NCBI RefSeq assembly: GCF_025264645.1
Contig: NZ_CP073696.1
Span: forward strand, 744,001 to 808,000
Length of the DNA: 64,000 nt
Direction of reading: 5' to 3'
Source: Edaphobacter lichenicola
GTDB taxonomy: Bacteria; Acidobacteriota; Terriglobia; Terriglobales; Acidobacteriaceae
In this document: positions 52,239 through 61,189 of the stretch, piece by piece
Position numbering within the stretch: position 1 is the stretch's first letter
Layout of the letters: each line of letters begins with the position of its first letter
The notes under the pieces: generated by a model
Told to the model about the DNA's origin: nothing
The model's input: only the letters and a program-made list of their open reading frames with translations
The model's database searches: none
Position numbers and translations under genes: made by a program

Positions 52239-54065
52239 ATGCCACCAATCTTAAATGCGCAGGGTTTGACTAAGGCTTTTGGTGCTACGCCTTTGTTTCG
52301 TGAGATCAGTTTTACCGTTTCGGATGGGGATCGTATTGGGCTGATCGGGCCGAATGGCGCGGGGAAGTCTACACTGCTGAAGGTTCTTGCTGGCGATGAG
52401 GATGCCGATGCCGGTGATGTTGCGGTGCGGAAGCGGGCTCGGGTGGGATATGTGCAGCAGGAGTCCGTGTTTGCGCCCGGGGTGACGGTGCGTGAGGTGT
52501 TAGAGGCTGCTTTGGTACGGGCTAAGGTCTCCGAAGGCGAGCATGAGGGGCGGCTGCGGGAGACGAGTGGGCGGACGGGTTTTCCGAGTCTGGATGCCGA
52601 GGCTGCGCGGCTGAGCGGAGGGTGGAGGAAGCGGCTGGCGATTGCGGAGGCGGTGGTGACGCATCCTGATGTGCTGCTGCTGGATGAGCCGACGAACCAT
52701 TTGGATTTAGCCGGGATTGCGTGGCTGGAGGAGCTGCTGAATGAGGGTAGTTTTGCTTGTGTGCTTATCAGCCATGATCGTTATTTTCTTGAGAATGTTG
52801 CGACAGAGATAGTCGAATTGAACCGCGTGTATGCCGAGGGGCTGCTGCGGGTGAAGGGGACTTACTCGAAGTTTATTGAGGGCAAGCAGGCGTACATGGA
52901 GGCGCAGAGCAAGCTGCAGGATGCGCTGAAGAATCGCGTGAAGATCGAGGTGGATTGGCTGCGGCGCGGGCCGAAGGCGAGGAGCACGAAGGCGAAGGCT
53001 CGGATTGATAATGCGCAGGACTTGATTGGGCAGCTGAAGGAAGTGAACTCGCGGGTGCAGACGTCGAGCGCTGGAATCGATTTTTCGGCGACGGATCGGC
53101 AGACGAAGCGGCTGGTGGAGTTGGAGGATGTTTCGGTCGTGTTGGGGGATCGGAAGATTGTTGAAGGGTTGAATTTTCTGGTGACCTCGGGGATGCGTGT
53201 CGGTTTGGTGGGGCCGAACGGAAGTGGGAAGACTACGTTGCTGCGTTTGTTGACGGGCGAGTTGGAGCCTACGGCGGGAACGATTAAGAAGGCGGCTTCG
53301 CTGAAGATTGTCTACTTCAGCCAGATGCGCGAGTTGGAGGAAGGCGTGACGTTGCGGCGAGCGCTGGCTCCTGATTCGGACTCGGTGGTGTACCAGGGCA
53401 GGGTCGTGCATGTGGCTAGTTATGCGACGAAGTTTTTGTTTACGAGTGAGCAGCTGAATCAGCCGGTTGAGAGGTTGAGTGGAGGCGAGCGGGCGCGGGT
53501 ATTGATCGCGAAGCTGATGCTGGAGCCTGCGGATCTTTTGCTGCTCGACGAACCGACAAATGATCTGGATATCGCAACGCTGGAGATTTTGGAGGAGAGT
53601 CTGCTGGAGTATACGGGCGCGCTGGTGTTGGTGACGCACGATCGCTACATGCTGGATCGGGTGTCGACGATTGTGCTGGGGCTGGATGGTCGGGGCGGTG
53701 CAGAGATGTTCGCGGATTATTCTCAGTGGGAGCAGTGGCGGGGTGTGAAGGTAGAGGAGGCGATTGCTCCGGGTGCTGCTGGGGTTGCGGTTTCTTCGGC
53801 TGCCGGTTCTTCGACTACGTCGAATGGGGCTTCGGGCGGGAAGAAGAAGCTTTCTTACCTGGAGGCTCGGGAGTATGCGGGGATTGAAGCTGCGGTGGAG
53901 GCGGCGGAGGATCGGCTGCAGAAGGCTCGGGAGTTGATTGAGGATCCGGCGGTGGCGGTGGATGCAGCGAAGCTGACGGCGGCGTTGGCTGAGATGGAGG
54001 CGGCGCAGGAGGCTGCGGATGGTTTGTATGCGCGGTGGGCAGAGTTGACGGAGAAGGTTGGGTAG
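52239..54065 (+). CDS. ABC-F ATPase, Uup-like
   Basis: 608 residues with two ABC domains and no membrane part. Domain 1 has GPNGAGKST, LSGGWRKR and LLLDEPTNHLD; domain 2 has GPNGSGKTT, LSGGERARV and LLLDEPTNDLD. Between them is the P-site tRNA-interaction linker, and the C-terminal 80 residues are a coiled coil as in Uup. ABC-F proteins act on ribosomes or on DNA-structure stability; some give antibiotic resistance, but nothing here says so. Divergent and convergent frames on the opposite strand are shadows. Confidence 0.93.
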   Translation: MPPILNAQGLTKAFGATPLFREISFTVSDGDRIGLIGPNGAGKSTLLKVLAGDEDADAGDVAVRKRARVGYVQQESVFAPGVTVREVLEAALVRAKVSEGEHEGRLRETSGRTGFPSLDAEAARLSGGWRKRLAIAEAVVTHPDVLLLDEPTNHLDLAGIAWLEELLNEGSFACVLISHDRYFLENVATEIVELNRVYAEGLLRVKGTYSKFIEGKQAYMEAQSKLQDALKNRVKIEVDWLRRGPKARSTKAKARIDNAQDLIGQLKEVNSRVQTSSAGIDFSATDRQTKRLVELEDVSVVLGDRKIVEGLNFLVTSGMRVGLVGPNGSGKTTLLRLLTGELEPTAGTIKKAASLKIVYFSQMRELEEGVTLRRALAPDSDSVVYQGRVVHVASYATKFLFTSEQLNQPVERLSGGERARVLIAKLMLEPADLLLLDEPTNDLDIATLEILEESLLEYTGALVLVTHDRYMLDRVSTIVLGLDGRGGAEMFADYSQWEQWRGVKVEEAIAPGAAGVAVSSAAGSSTTSNGASGGKKKLSYLEAREYAGIEAAVEAAEDRLQKARELIEDPAVAVDAAKLTAALAEMEAAQEAADGLYARWAELTEKVG

Positions 54066-54120
54066 GATTTTGTCACTGCGATGTGGCGAGTGAAGAAATT
54101 GGTCTCGCTTCGCTCGATAA

Positions 54121-54270
54121 CCCACCCTTTGCGATGTGACCGCAAAGGATGGGCCACCCGGTTTTCGTGGGCGGCTCGGATCTTTTGTGGGCGGCCCGGA
54201 TTTTTATGAGTCACCTGGATTTGTGTGGGTCACCTGGGTTCAGATGGGCAATTGGGTCAGGTTGGGCACC
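54121..54270 (+). repeat. CCCACCCTTTGC hairpin and degenerate GGGC-CC-GG repeats, copy 2
   Basis: CCCACCCTTTGC (54121-54132) pairs with GCAAAGGATGGG (54142-54153), the same hairpin as at 44556 with an identical stem. It is followed by five or more degenerate units of about 20-23 bases with the frame GGGC..CC.GG and a T-rich end, up to about 54270. Confidence 0.75.
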
Positions 54271-54343
54271 TCAGTTTTCGTGGTGTTCTGAAAGTTCTCC
54301 GCGAAGCGTTTCCATCTGATATCGCGGTGTTTCGACTCTTTTG

Positions 54344-54652
54344 TTACGCAGGCTTTTTGTGTGTGGGATTGGTAGTGTGTGGCTTTTTTCCCAAGTCATG
54401 CCAATCGGTTTCAGTCATGTCGACGCCGTAGTGCTTTGCAGCGGCCTTGATGTTGGCAAAGGCCTGTTCGCGCTCGTGATCGGTTACGTCTTTGACCTGG
54501 TCGAAGCGTGCGATGGCGTTGCGGACGTGAGAGGCGTTGTTCAACGGCTCCTTGCGCTTGTCGGGAAAAGCGTAGACAGAGGTCGGCAGTTCAGCACGTT
54601 CCTTTGCGTCGAGAGCTTTATTGTCTTCGTGGTGCTTCCAGGTTGCTTTCAT
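54344..54652 (-). CDS. DUF6582-like small protein
   Basis: 102 residues, basic and acidic mixed, with LPTSVYAFPDKRKEPLNNAS and HVRNAIARFDQV near the middle. Similar proteins carry the phrase RKEPLNDASHVRNAIARF and are annotated as DUF6582 or phage/stress-linked proteins of unknown function. GAGGAGAG lies directly before the ATG at 54652. The longer open frame to 55834 is a shadow of the amidohydrolase. It is divergent from that gene. Confidence 0.75.
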   Translation of the reverse strand: MKATWKHHEDNKALDAKERAELPTSVYAFPDKRKEPLNNASHVRNAIARFDQVKDVTDHEREQAFANIKAAAKHYGVDMTETDWHDLGKKPHTTNPTHKKPA

Positions 54653-54772
54653 CTCTCCTCCGGTGCTCCGTGGCGATGTGAGTTTGGATGTTGTGAAGCG
54701 GTGTGGCGTTGTGAGGCTAAGGAACGATCTGTAGATTTTCGCCTGCGGAGTTTCGCGTATGCTGCTGTCACG

Positions 54773-56071
54773 ATGAAAAAACTTTTTTGTGGGATGGTTG
54801 TGGGGTTGGCAGCGGCGTCTTGTGTGGCGCAGGATGCGGGTACGGCTAAGCACGCGATTGTGTTGCATGCGGCGCGGATGCTGGACGTTGCGGCGGGGAA
54901 GGTTATGGCGCCGGGTGAGGTTCTCGTTGAAGGGGAGAAGATTGCTGCAGTGGGGAGCCACGTGGAACGGCCTGCAGAGGCCGAGGTGATCGATCTTGGT
55001 GATGTGACGTTGATGCCCGGGTTGATCGATGCGCATGTGCATTTGTTTCTGCATCCGGGGGCGGAGGATCTGCAGACGGTGCAGGAGAGCGTTGCAGAGC
55101 GTACGTTGATTGCTGCAGGAGCGGCAAAGGCGGACTTGATGGCGGGGTTTACGGCTGAGCGCGATATGGGGAGTGAAGGTGCGGGCTGCGCCGATGTTGC
55201 GGTGAGGAATGCGATCAACTCGGGGTTGATCCCGGGGCCGCGGATGAGGATGAGTTGCAATGCGATCGATTTGACCGGTGGCCACGAGGATGCGATTGGG
55301 TATAACCCGGCACAGAAGGTGCTGTCGAATGCAGACTACGCCGATTCGAGTGAGGAGATTGTGAAGGTAATGCGGGAGCAGCGCAAGGGAGGTGCGGATT
55401 TTACGAAGATCTATGAGACAGGACCGGATTCGTTCCGGGATGGAGTGTTCAGGACGCCGTATCAGTACACGGAGGCGGAGTTGGCTGCGGCGGTGAAAGA
55501 GGCTGAGAGAGTGGGTGGCGGGGTGGGCTCGGGGCGAGGGGTTGCGGTGCATGCGACAGGTGAGCCGGGTACCGGGTTTGCGGTGGAGGCTGGTGTGGCG
55601 TCGGTGGATCATGCGTATCAGTTGAGTGATGCGACGATGAAGGCGATGAAAGAGAAACAGATCTATGCTGTTCCTACGTTTGCGATCGCTGAGTACTTTG
55701 CGGATCATGCGGCGACGCCGGCGCGAGCAGAGTGGGATCGAAAGGAGCAGGTCTACCATGCAGCGGAGTTTAAGAAGCAACTGGCCACAGGGGTGCCGAT
55801 GGCGGTGGGCAGTGATGTGGGGCCGTTTCCGCATGGAACGCAGGCCCGGGAGTTGGAGTTGATGGTTGAGTTTGGGATGAAGCCCGTTGCGGTGCTGCAG
55901 GCGGACCTTTTGAATGGGGCGAAGCTACTGGGCTGGGGTGGACTGATTGGGGAGCTGAAGGCGGGATATTACGCAGATGTAATTGCAGTGCCCGGGAATC
56001 CGCTGGAGGATATCTCGGTGGTGAAGAAGGTCGCGTTTGTGATGAAGGACGGGGTTGTTTATAAACGCTAA
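54773..56071 (+). CDS. secreted amidohydrolase
   Basis: 432 residues with a signal peptide (cleavage after VAQ). The amidohydrolase core has DAHVHLFL (about 80), TKIYETG with the candidate bridging Lys (about 207), AVHATGEPG (about 257), a DHAYQLS loop and GSDVGPFPHG with the catalytic Asp near 343. This is the PRK imidazolonepropionase/Xaa-Pro-dipeptidase-like group of secreted metal-dependent hydrolases. No clear ribosome-binding site precedes the ATG. The substrate is not known; peptides or cyclic amides are likely. Confidence 0.88.
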   Translation: MKKLFCGMVVGLAAASCVAQDAGTAKHAIVLHAARMLDVAAGKVMAPGEVLVEGEKIAAVGSHVERPAEAEVIDLGDVTLMPGLIDAHVHLFLHPGAEDLQTVQESVAERTLIAAGAAKADLMAGFTAERDMGSEGAGCADVAVRNAINSGLIPGPRMRMSCNAIDLTGGHEDAIGYNPAQKVLSNADYADSSEEIVKVMREQRKGGADFTKIYETGPDSFRDGVFRTPYQYTEAELAAAVKEAERVGGGVGSGRGVAVHATGEPGTGFAVEAGVASVDHAYQLSDATMKAMKEKQIYAVPTFAIAEYFADHAATPARAEWDRKEQVYHAAEFKKQLATGVPMAVGSDVGPFPHGTQARELELMVEFGMKPVAVLQADLLNGAKLLGWGGLIGELKAGYYADVIAVPGNPLEDISVVKKVAFVMKDGVVYKR

Positions 56072-56405
56072 TGGCTTTGGCTGGTGAGTCATTCAAGAAT
56101 GGAGATGGATTTGATCTTTGATTTAGCGTCTAGATTGAGGGTCTAGTTTTCGGGCGCGCGTTCGTTCAGCGAGAATCGGGTCTTTGTATCTGGTAATCGG
56201 AGATTTCTTTCCGTTGCATGGGTCAATGTGGCGTAAAGATCAACGTCAGCAGACAACGTCGATTCTATTTCCGTGGAGCTAGTAATTTTATGAGTTTCGG
56301 TCCGATGTCGATTCTTAGATACTAATCACAATCAAGCAGCCGATCTGCCTTCCGTCGGTTAGGAGCAGGGTCGGAATTACTGATCTTCACCTCTCAAGGA
56401 TCTCC
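56072..56405. other. 334-base intergenic region, nothing recognised
   Basis: It holds no recognisable gene or strong hairpin. The right end carries AAGGATC before the next ATG. Confidence 0.5.
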
Positions 56406-57113
56406 ATGTCTAAAGACCGACCCGTAGTTGGAATTGACGGAGTTGCGCTTCCGATTCTGCCGCCGGAGCGCGATGCGCGCGTCTGGGCTCGGCTTGTGCG
56501 TGTGATGTTTTATCTCCCGGGGTTTACGGCGTTGCTTCTTATCAAAGCGGGCGAACCCGTGAGTTTCGGCATCACGGTGGAACTGCTTATGCTGTCGAGC
56601 GGCGCCGCCATTGTCGGTGGTTTGTTTATCGGCGCGCAGGCGTCAGGCGCCGGGGCAGATCCTTCGTCGAAGGTCGGCACATGGAGCGGATCGCTCGTGC
56701 TTGAACTGCTTGCTGTGGTTCCGTTCTTATGTGCGGTGCCGCCGTTGTTTCATGAACTAGCGCACAGCAGGCTACTTCACATTCTCGCACCTGGCACTGT
56801 CGACGTCCCTTTAGGGGCCTCTGAGATTTTGCCAGCGGTGGCGATCCTGCCCTTTATGATTTACCAACTTGCCGGGTTTGGCACGCTGTACTACGTCGTG
56901 TCGAAGCCCATGAATTGGGTGATCAACATCGGAGTACTCTGCTTGATCATCGGCGGTTATATCGCTAACCTTGAGGGCGCTTACTATTTTGAAAGAAAGT
57001 TCGATGGAGCTTTGATCGCCGCTATGGCGATCACGGTGTTCTATGGTGTGCTTAAGCTAAAGCGATTGCAGACGACTTACGATGCGTGTTGCCCGCCGAA
57101 GGCTCCAAAGTAA
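56406..57113 (+). CDS. membrane protein, unknown function
   Basis: 235 residues with about six hydrophobic helices (about 30-46, 55-75, 93-112, 140-160, 170-188, 200-216) and a soluble tail ending CCPPKAPK. I recognise no family. A HELAHS motif near 118 recalls a zinc-site HExxH, but the HELAH here is in a membrane-adjacent loop and no third ligand is evident, so a protease role is only a possibility. No operon partner. Confidence 0.7.
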   Translation: MSKDRPVVGIDGVALPILPPERDARVWARLVRVMFYLPGFTALLLIKAGEPVSFGITVELLMLSSGAAIVGGLFIGAQASGAGADPSSKVGTWSGSLVLELLAVVPFLCAVPPLFHELAHSRLLHILAPGTVDVPLGASEILPAVAILPFMIYQLAGFGTLYYVVSKPMNWVINIGVLCLIIGGYIANLEGAYYFERKFDGALIAAMAITVFYGVLKLKRLQTTYDACCPPKAPK

Positions 57114-57208
57114 TAGATTGACTGATGGCAACCGACAGCCAATGTCTTCTGTGGCGAGTGTTGCTCTCGACGAGAGGGTGGCCGACGATACGCGAGCAAG
57201 CTGCTTGG

Positions 57209-57703
57209 TCAGGGGACAATGACCAACTCGGCGTTCGTCTGACCGCACATTCCATAGATGGCGCCAGACATACAGGCTCCTGCGGAGTATTTGTAACATC
57301 CGGGTGTCTTTGCCACGACGGAGACGGCGCGATCGGTACCGCCGATGATGGCGCCCCCAGGGTCAAACGGAGACGTCGTGCCAACGTCGACAACGAAACC
57401 TATATTTTTGCCGGTGCTCTTCCACTGGACCGTTGTTCCTGCTTTTACGCAGAAGAGTGAGTTGCTCCTAGCGTTTGGGATGTCGGGAGTTGACGAGGCC
57501 GCATTGGAGGTTCGTTTCACATCGACAGAACACGGTGAAGAAGCAGAACCACATGTATTTGTTGCGTTGCACAACTGCGCGGGTTTTGCCTCAGAGCACG
57601 CGTACTTCGCGCTCTTCGACTGGGCTATTGCAGAGGTGGACAGCAGAACTATCGGTAGCAACAGAGAAGTACATCTGCTTCGAAAGCAACGATTCGTTGT
57701 CAT
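57209..57703 (-). CDS. secreted Cys-rich protein, cupredoxin-like fold possible
   Basis: 164 residues from the ATG at 57703, which has GAGG six bases upstream (an in-frame TTG at 57715 is the longer choice). A signal peptide is followed by a region with about eight cysteines. The C-terminal half (CVKAGTTVQWKS, then GCYKYSAG) resembles a small blue-copper-type strand pattern but lacks a convincing His/Cys/Met set. Function unknown. Confidence 0.65.
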   Translation of the reverse strand: MTTNRCFRSRCTSLLLPIVLLSTSAIAQSKSAKYACSEAKPAQLCNATNTCGSASSPCSVDVKRTSNAASSTPDIPNARSNSLFCVKAGTTVQWKSTGKNIGFVVDVGTTSPFDPGGAIIGGTDRAVSVVAKTPGCYKYSAGACMSGAIYGMCGQTNAELVIVP

Positions 57704-57794
57704 AGTTTGCCTCAAGAGTCCGGATCACTCACAGCAGGGTCCCGATGATATCGATGAGGGTCATTTTGCGTGGCAACAGAGATCAGCTCTGCCG

Positions 57795-58397
57795 CTAATT
57801 GACGCCTGCGGTTCCCGCCCAATCGAGAACGTCGGCGAGCCTCCAGGGGTTCTGACTCAAATCCAATTGCAACTGTCCCTGCTTGTCCAGGATCAACTGT
57901 GCCTCTGGATATAAGACTCCTGTGCTCTTGCTCTTGTCCTGGTCATTGAGTTCGAGGACACCTGCGGTGAGGTTGAACGACTGCGACTGAGTGTCGAAGT
58001 AGGCTTCCCCAAAGCGGATCTGCCGATTTGTGACGAAGACGATCTTTCGTCCAGTGGGTGTCGGCGTCATTTTAATGTATGCGCAGTCGAAACCGAGTGT
58101 GCCGGTGATTTCGACGTGCCCCACGGCTTTCATCTTTTGGAGGGCATTGACGAGTCCCTGATTTTGGCCTTTCTCATATGCCTGTACCAGGGTGACCCGC
58201 TCGGCAGGCGTTGAAAACTCGTAGATGTTTAAAGTGACGCCGATGTTTTGGCCCATCTGCGTACCCGTCCCGAAGGCTTGAGCCTCGATCGTTTCGGATT
58301 TCTCGCGGGCGAACCCGGGATGAGTGGCAAGTATGGCGATGCCTACTATGACAAGGCTTTTAGCAATAATTCTAGATATTTTTGAGTAAACCGACAT
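57795..58397 (-). CDS. secreted protein, unknown function
   Basis: 200 residues with a signal peptide (cleavage near GFARE). The mature part is mixed alpha/beta with no cysteine pair and one recognisable phrase, GHVEITGTLGFDCAYIKMTP. I recognise no family. GGGAGAAGAG lies before the ATG. It precedes the Cys-rich gene by 92 bases on the same strand and they may be co-transcribed. Confidence 0.65.
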   Translation of the reverse strand: MSVYSKISRIIAKSLVIVGIAILATHPGFAREKSETIEAQAFGTGTQMGQNIGVTLNIYEFSTPAERVTLVQAYEKGQNQGLVNALQKMKAVGHVEITGTLGFDCAYIKMTPTPTGRKIVFVTNRQIRFGEAYFDTQSQSFNLTAGVLELNDQDKSKSTGVLYPEAQLILDKQGQLQLDLSQNPWRLADVLDWAGTAGVN

Positions 58398-58885
58398 ATC
58401 TCTTCTCCCGATTTACAGCGATTTGGAGGTGATCTGCTGTTTTAGGGGAGTCTACGAGCATTGATGGGCGGTGCAAATTAGCAAAACTACTTGTTTCTGA
58501 AAAAAAATTGCGCCAGGCGACTATCAGTCCAAATGGACTGGTTGGAGATTCGCTTCGTCGCTTCGGGTTTTTGACCGATGGGTAGTCAGATCAGGTCGCC
58601 GATAGATATATGTTCAGTTCAGCTCTGCTCCATAAAGTGGACTTATCGGGTTTTCGTCATTGATGAAAGTCGAAGTTGAACAAGCCGAAAAGAATCTAAC
58701 GTGGCCGAGAGAAACTCCGCCTTTCGTTTATATCTTCATTCCCAACTGCCAGTTTTGCTAGTTTGCGCCGGATGAGATTATGGTTAGCCTAACAAATGGG
58801 TCCATGTGCGATGACAATGACCTGCACGGACGAGATGCAACGAACGCTACGGCTCACAGCCAAAGTTGTGAAATCGGGGGAGCGC
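58398..58885. other. 488-base divergent intergenic region
   Basis: No gene is visible. A 7-2-7 inverted repeat CAGTCCA-aa-TGGACTG lies at 58525-58540 and could be an operator for either divergent gene. Confidence 0.45.
58525..58540. promoter_or_regulatory. CAGTCCA-N2-TGGACTG palindrome
   Basis: A perfect seven-base inverted repeat with a two-base centre, about 130 bases upstream of one gene and 350 upstream of the other. No matching regulator is adjacent. Confidence 0.35.
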
Positions 58886-59866
58886 ATGACGCTTCAAGGC
58901 AGGTCTGGATTGCTAGCTCTTACGGTGCTGTTCGGGATGGGGTGCGCAACTCTGCGGGCTCAACAGAAGGGGCAATATGTACCAGGACAGCAGGGTCTTA
59001 ACGCAGGTGTGATTCCTGCTCCTGGGTTGACCTACGGCAACCTGGTTATCAACTATTCGGCGAGCAGTTTGAATGACGCCAGCGGCAACCATCGGCCAAA
59101 TGTTGTGGGTTCGTATGGGTTCTGGGTCGACGAGAATATTTTCTTCTTTGTCCCAAAGGCCAAGATATTCGGCGGATATTTTGCGCCTTACATTTCAATC
59201 AACCCAGCGAGCGGCTCTCTGGTGGCAAGCATAACTGGGACTGATTTGAACAGCGGAGGGGGAGGGTCTGGTCTTGGCGATACCTGGGTCGAGCCAGCGA
59301 ATATGGGTTGGCATTTCAAACGTGTTGATTTCAACGTTGGATACGCTTTTGTTGCCCCCACGGGTCGATTCGTTCCTGGAGCCAGCGACAACGTGGGTTC
59401 GGGGTATTGGGGAAACGACATAACAAGTGGCACGACATACTACGTCACCAAGAATAAAGGAACCACTGCGAATCTATTCACCGACTTCGAAAGCCATCGA
59501 CAGAAGACCGGTACCAACTTAACACCGGGGCAGGCCTTCACTGTTGAATGGGGTGTTGGGCAAACGCTTCCTCTGAAAAAAGACTTCAGCAGACTCCTTC
59601 AACTTGGCCTGATTGGGTACGACCAATGGCAGGTATCCAACAACGGTGGTACGTTAGGCCCGGGACTGCCTGCGAACGCCGTTCCGTTCTACTATGTCCA
59701 TGCAATTGGCTTGCAGAGCAACTTCATTCTCCCAGCAAAGAACCTAAACGCGTTCTTCAAATATGAAGATGAATATAGAGCCCTGGCACGTCCGGAAGGC
59801 CGAACGTTTGTCTTCGGATTCACGTGGACATTGCGGATTCCGAAACCTGTGCCTCCGAAGCCGTAA
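58886..59866 (+). CDS. phenol-degradation-type outer-membrane protein (SphA/MetA-like)
   Basis: 326 residues with a signal peptide (cleavage near LRAQQ). The pattern GLTYGNLVINYSAS, then a barrel of amphipathic strands with PTGRF and a closing FVFGFTWTLRI matches the Phenol_MetA_deg (COG4313) family, barrels thought to take up hydrophobic compounds. GGGGAG precedes the ATG at 58886, chosen over 58796 for that reason. No catabolic enzymes are next to it. Confidence 0.8.
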   Translation: MTLQGRSGLLALTVLFGMGCATLRAQQKGQYVPGQQGLNAGVIPAPGLTYGNLVINYSASSLNDASGNHRPNVVGSYGFWVDENIFFFVPKAKIFGGYFAPYISINPASGSLVASITGTDLNSGGGGSGLGDTWVEPANMGWHFKRVDFNVGYAFVAPTGRFVPGASDNVGSGYWGNDITSGTTYYVTKNKGTTANLFTDFESHRQKTGTNLTPGQAFTVEWGVGQTLPLKKDFSRLLQLGLIGYDQWQVSNNGGTLGPGLPANAVPFYYVHAIGLQSNFILPAKNLNAFFKYEDEYRALARPEGRTFVFGFTWTLRIPKPVPPKP

Positions 59867-60134
59867 CCGGTGGTTAATATATTTCAATTTCGTGTAATTG
59901 AGCTTCAGCGCATTCGTTCGAATTGTAAGTGGGGAGCATTAAGATCGCTCCCAAATGTTGACACTATCAATTCGCGCGAGTATAAATCTAGTCTCACCCA
60001 GAGCCAGCCCACTGAAACTAAGTAAAAAAGCTCGATCTAACATTCGAGATACCACTTAGTTGCGAATAGTCTTTGTCTCATCATCGAGATTGCGCCTCGC
60101 CATGCTTCTGAAAGACGTATCCAGGAGATCAGCT

Positions 60135-60785
60135 TTGAGAGAACAACGACCAGCTGCCCGTATCCTGATCGCCGACGACCATCAGCTTCTCGCTGATGCA
60201 TGCAAAAATCTTCTGGAGCCGGAGTTCTCGGTGGTTGGCATTGTTAACGACGGCCGTGATCTGGCGGACGCGGTCGCGGCATCCAGGCCGGACATCATCC
60301 TCCTCGATATTTACATGCCCCGCCTGAATGGGCTCGATGCGGGTGAGCAAGTCAAGAAGAAAAATCCTGGTATTAAGTTAGTATTTCTTACGATGACGCT
60401 GGCCGCCGATGTGGCAGCGGAAGCGTTTCGTCGTGGCGCTTCGGGTTATGTTCTCAAACAGTCGGCTGGCACTGAGCTTTTGCTCGCGGTCCGTAAGGTC
60501 AATCGCGGAGAGTCTTACCTTTCGCCGCTTGTTGCAAAGGAGACAGTAACATTTCTCCTTAACAAACGGGAGCCGTTCACGGACGAGAAGCGGATTACGC
60601 GAAGGCAGAGCGAAATACTGCAGCTACTGGCGGAAGGGCTTTCGATGAAGCAAGTAGCTAGTGTTATCGACGTGAAGCCAGGCACGGTCGCTTTTCACAA
60701 ATATCGGATGATGGAGACGCTTAACATCAGCACCAACGCTGAACTTCTGGGATATGCCATTAAACATCAGATGGTAGCTTCGTAA
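60135..60785 (+). CDS. NarL/FixJ-type response regulator
   Basis: 216 residues from TTG at 60135, which has AGGAGA six bases upstream; the frame is open to 60060. The receiver domain has ADD near the start, the phospho-acceptor in LLDIYMP and Lys in YVLKQS. The LuxR-type helix-turn-helix (TRRQSEILQLLAEGLSMKQV) ends the protein. It is an activator or repressor acting on DNA after phosphorylation. No kinase is adjacent; the orphan kinase at 27978 is a candidate but unsupported. The DNA-binding target may include the patatin gene 400 bases downstream. Confidence 0.87.
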   Translation: MREQRPAARILIADDHQLLADACKNLLEPEFSVVGIVNDGRDLADAVAASRPDIILLDIYMPRLNGLDAGEQVKKKNPGIKLVFLTMTLAADVAAEAFRRGASGYVLKQSAGTELLLAVRKVNRGESYLSPLVAKETVTFLLNKREPFTDEKRITRRQSEILQLLAEGLSMKQVASVIDVKPGTVAFHKYRMMETLNISTNAELLGYAIKHQMVAS

Positions 60786-61189
60786 TTTTCTTTTCACCTG
60801 CTCTCCGGGATGTTAAAACATCCTCCCCTCCGACTCACGGGAGAAGCTTAATTCTGCTACAGTCAACCCTCCGAATTTCCGACCCGTTCCCTAAGAGCGA
60901 ATACAAGTGGCGAACAACCAAGGTTGTCGCAACCTTGTGTCTTCCGTTTGCTAAAACTTTAGGGATTACCTAATACATTTGATAGTTACCGTCGACCTTG
61001 GATATTTGGATAATGGCAACGTAACTCTGATTCGTCGGGGATGGGATGCATTCGAAAAAAAGCAAATAGTGGGTCGGCCAGCAGTTTCCTGTGACTAAGG
61101 AACTGGCCATTAAACGCGTGAACGGAATCAGGATTTTTGTGTTCTGTGTTGTACGGCGAGAGTGCGATGCAAGAGTTAGAAAGGCAACT
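60786..61189. other. 404-base intergenic region
   Basis: Between the response regulator and the patatin gene. No gene is recognised; open frames on the minus strand have no family resemblance. The patatin promoter should be here. Confidence 0.45.

Noticed and set aside
52707..54125. 472-codon minus-strand frame in the ABC-F gene
   Set aside because: Antisense shadow rich in Arg, Gln and Leu with no motif; the plus strand carries two complete ABC domains.
54653..55834. Long N-terminal extension of the DUF6582-like gene
   Set aside because: It is antisense to the amidohydrolase; a strong ribosome-binding site and the conserved protein both begin at 54652.
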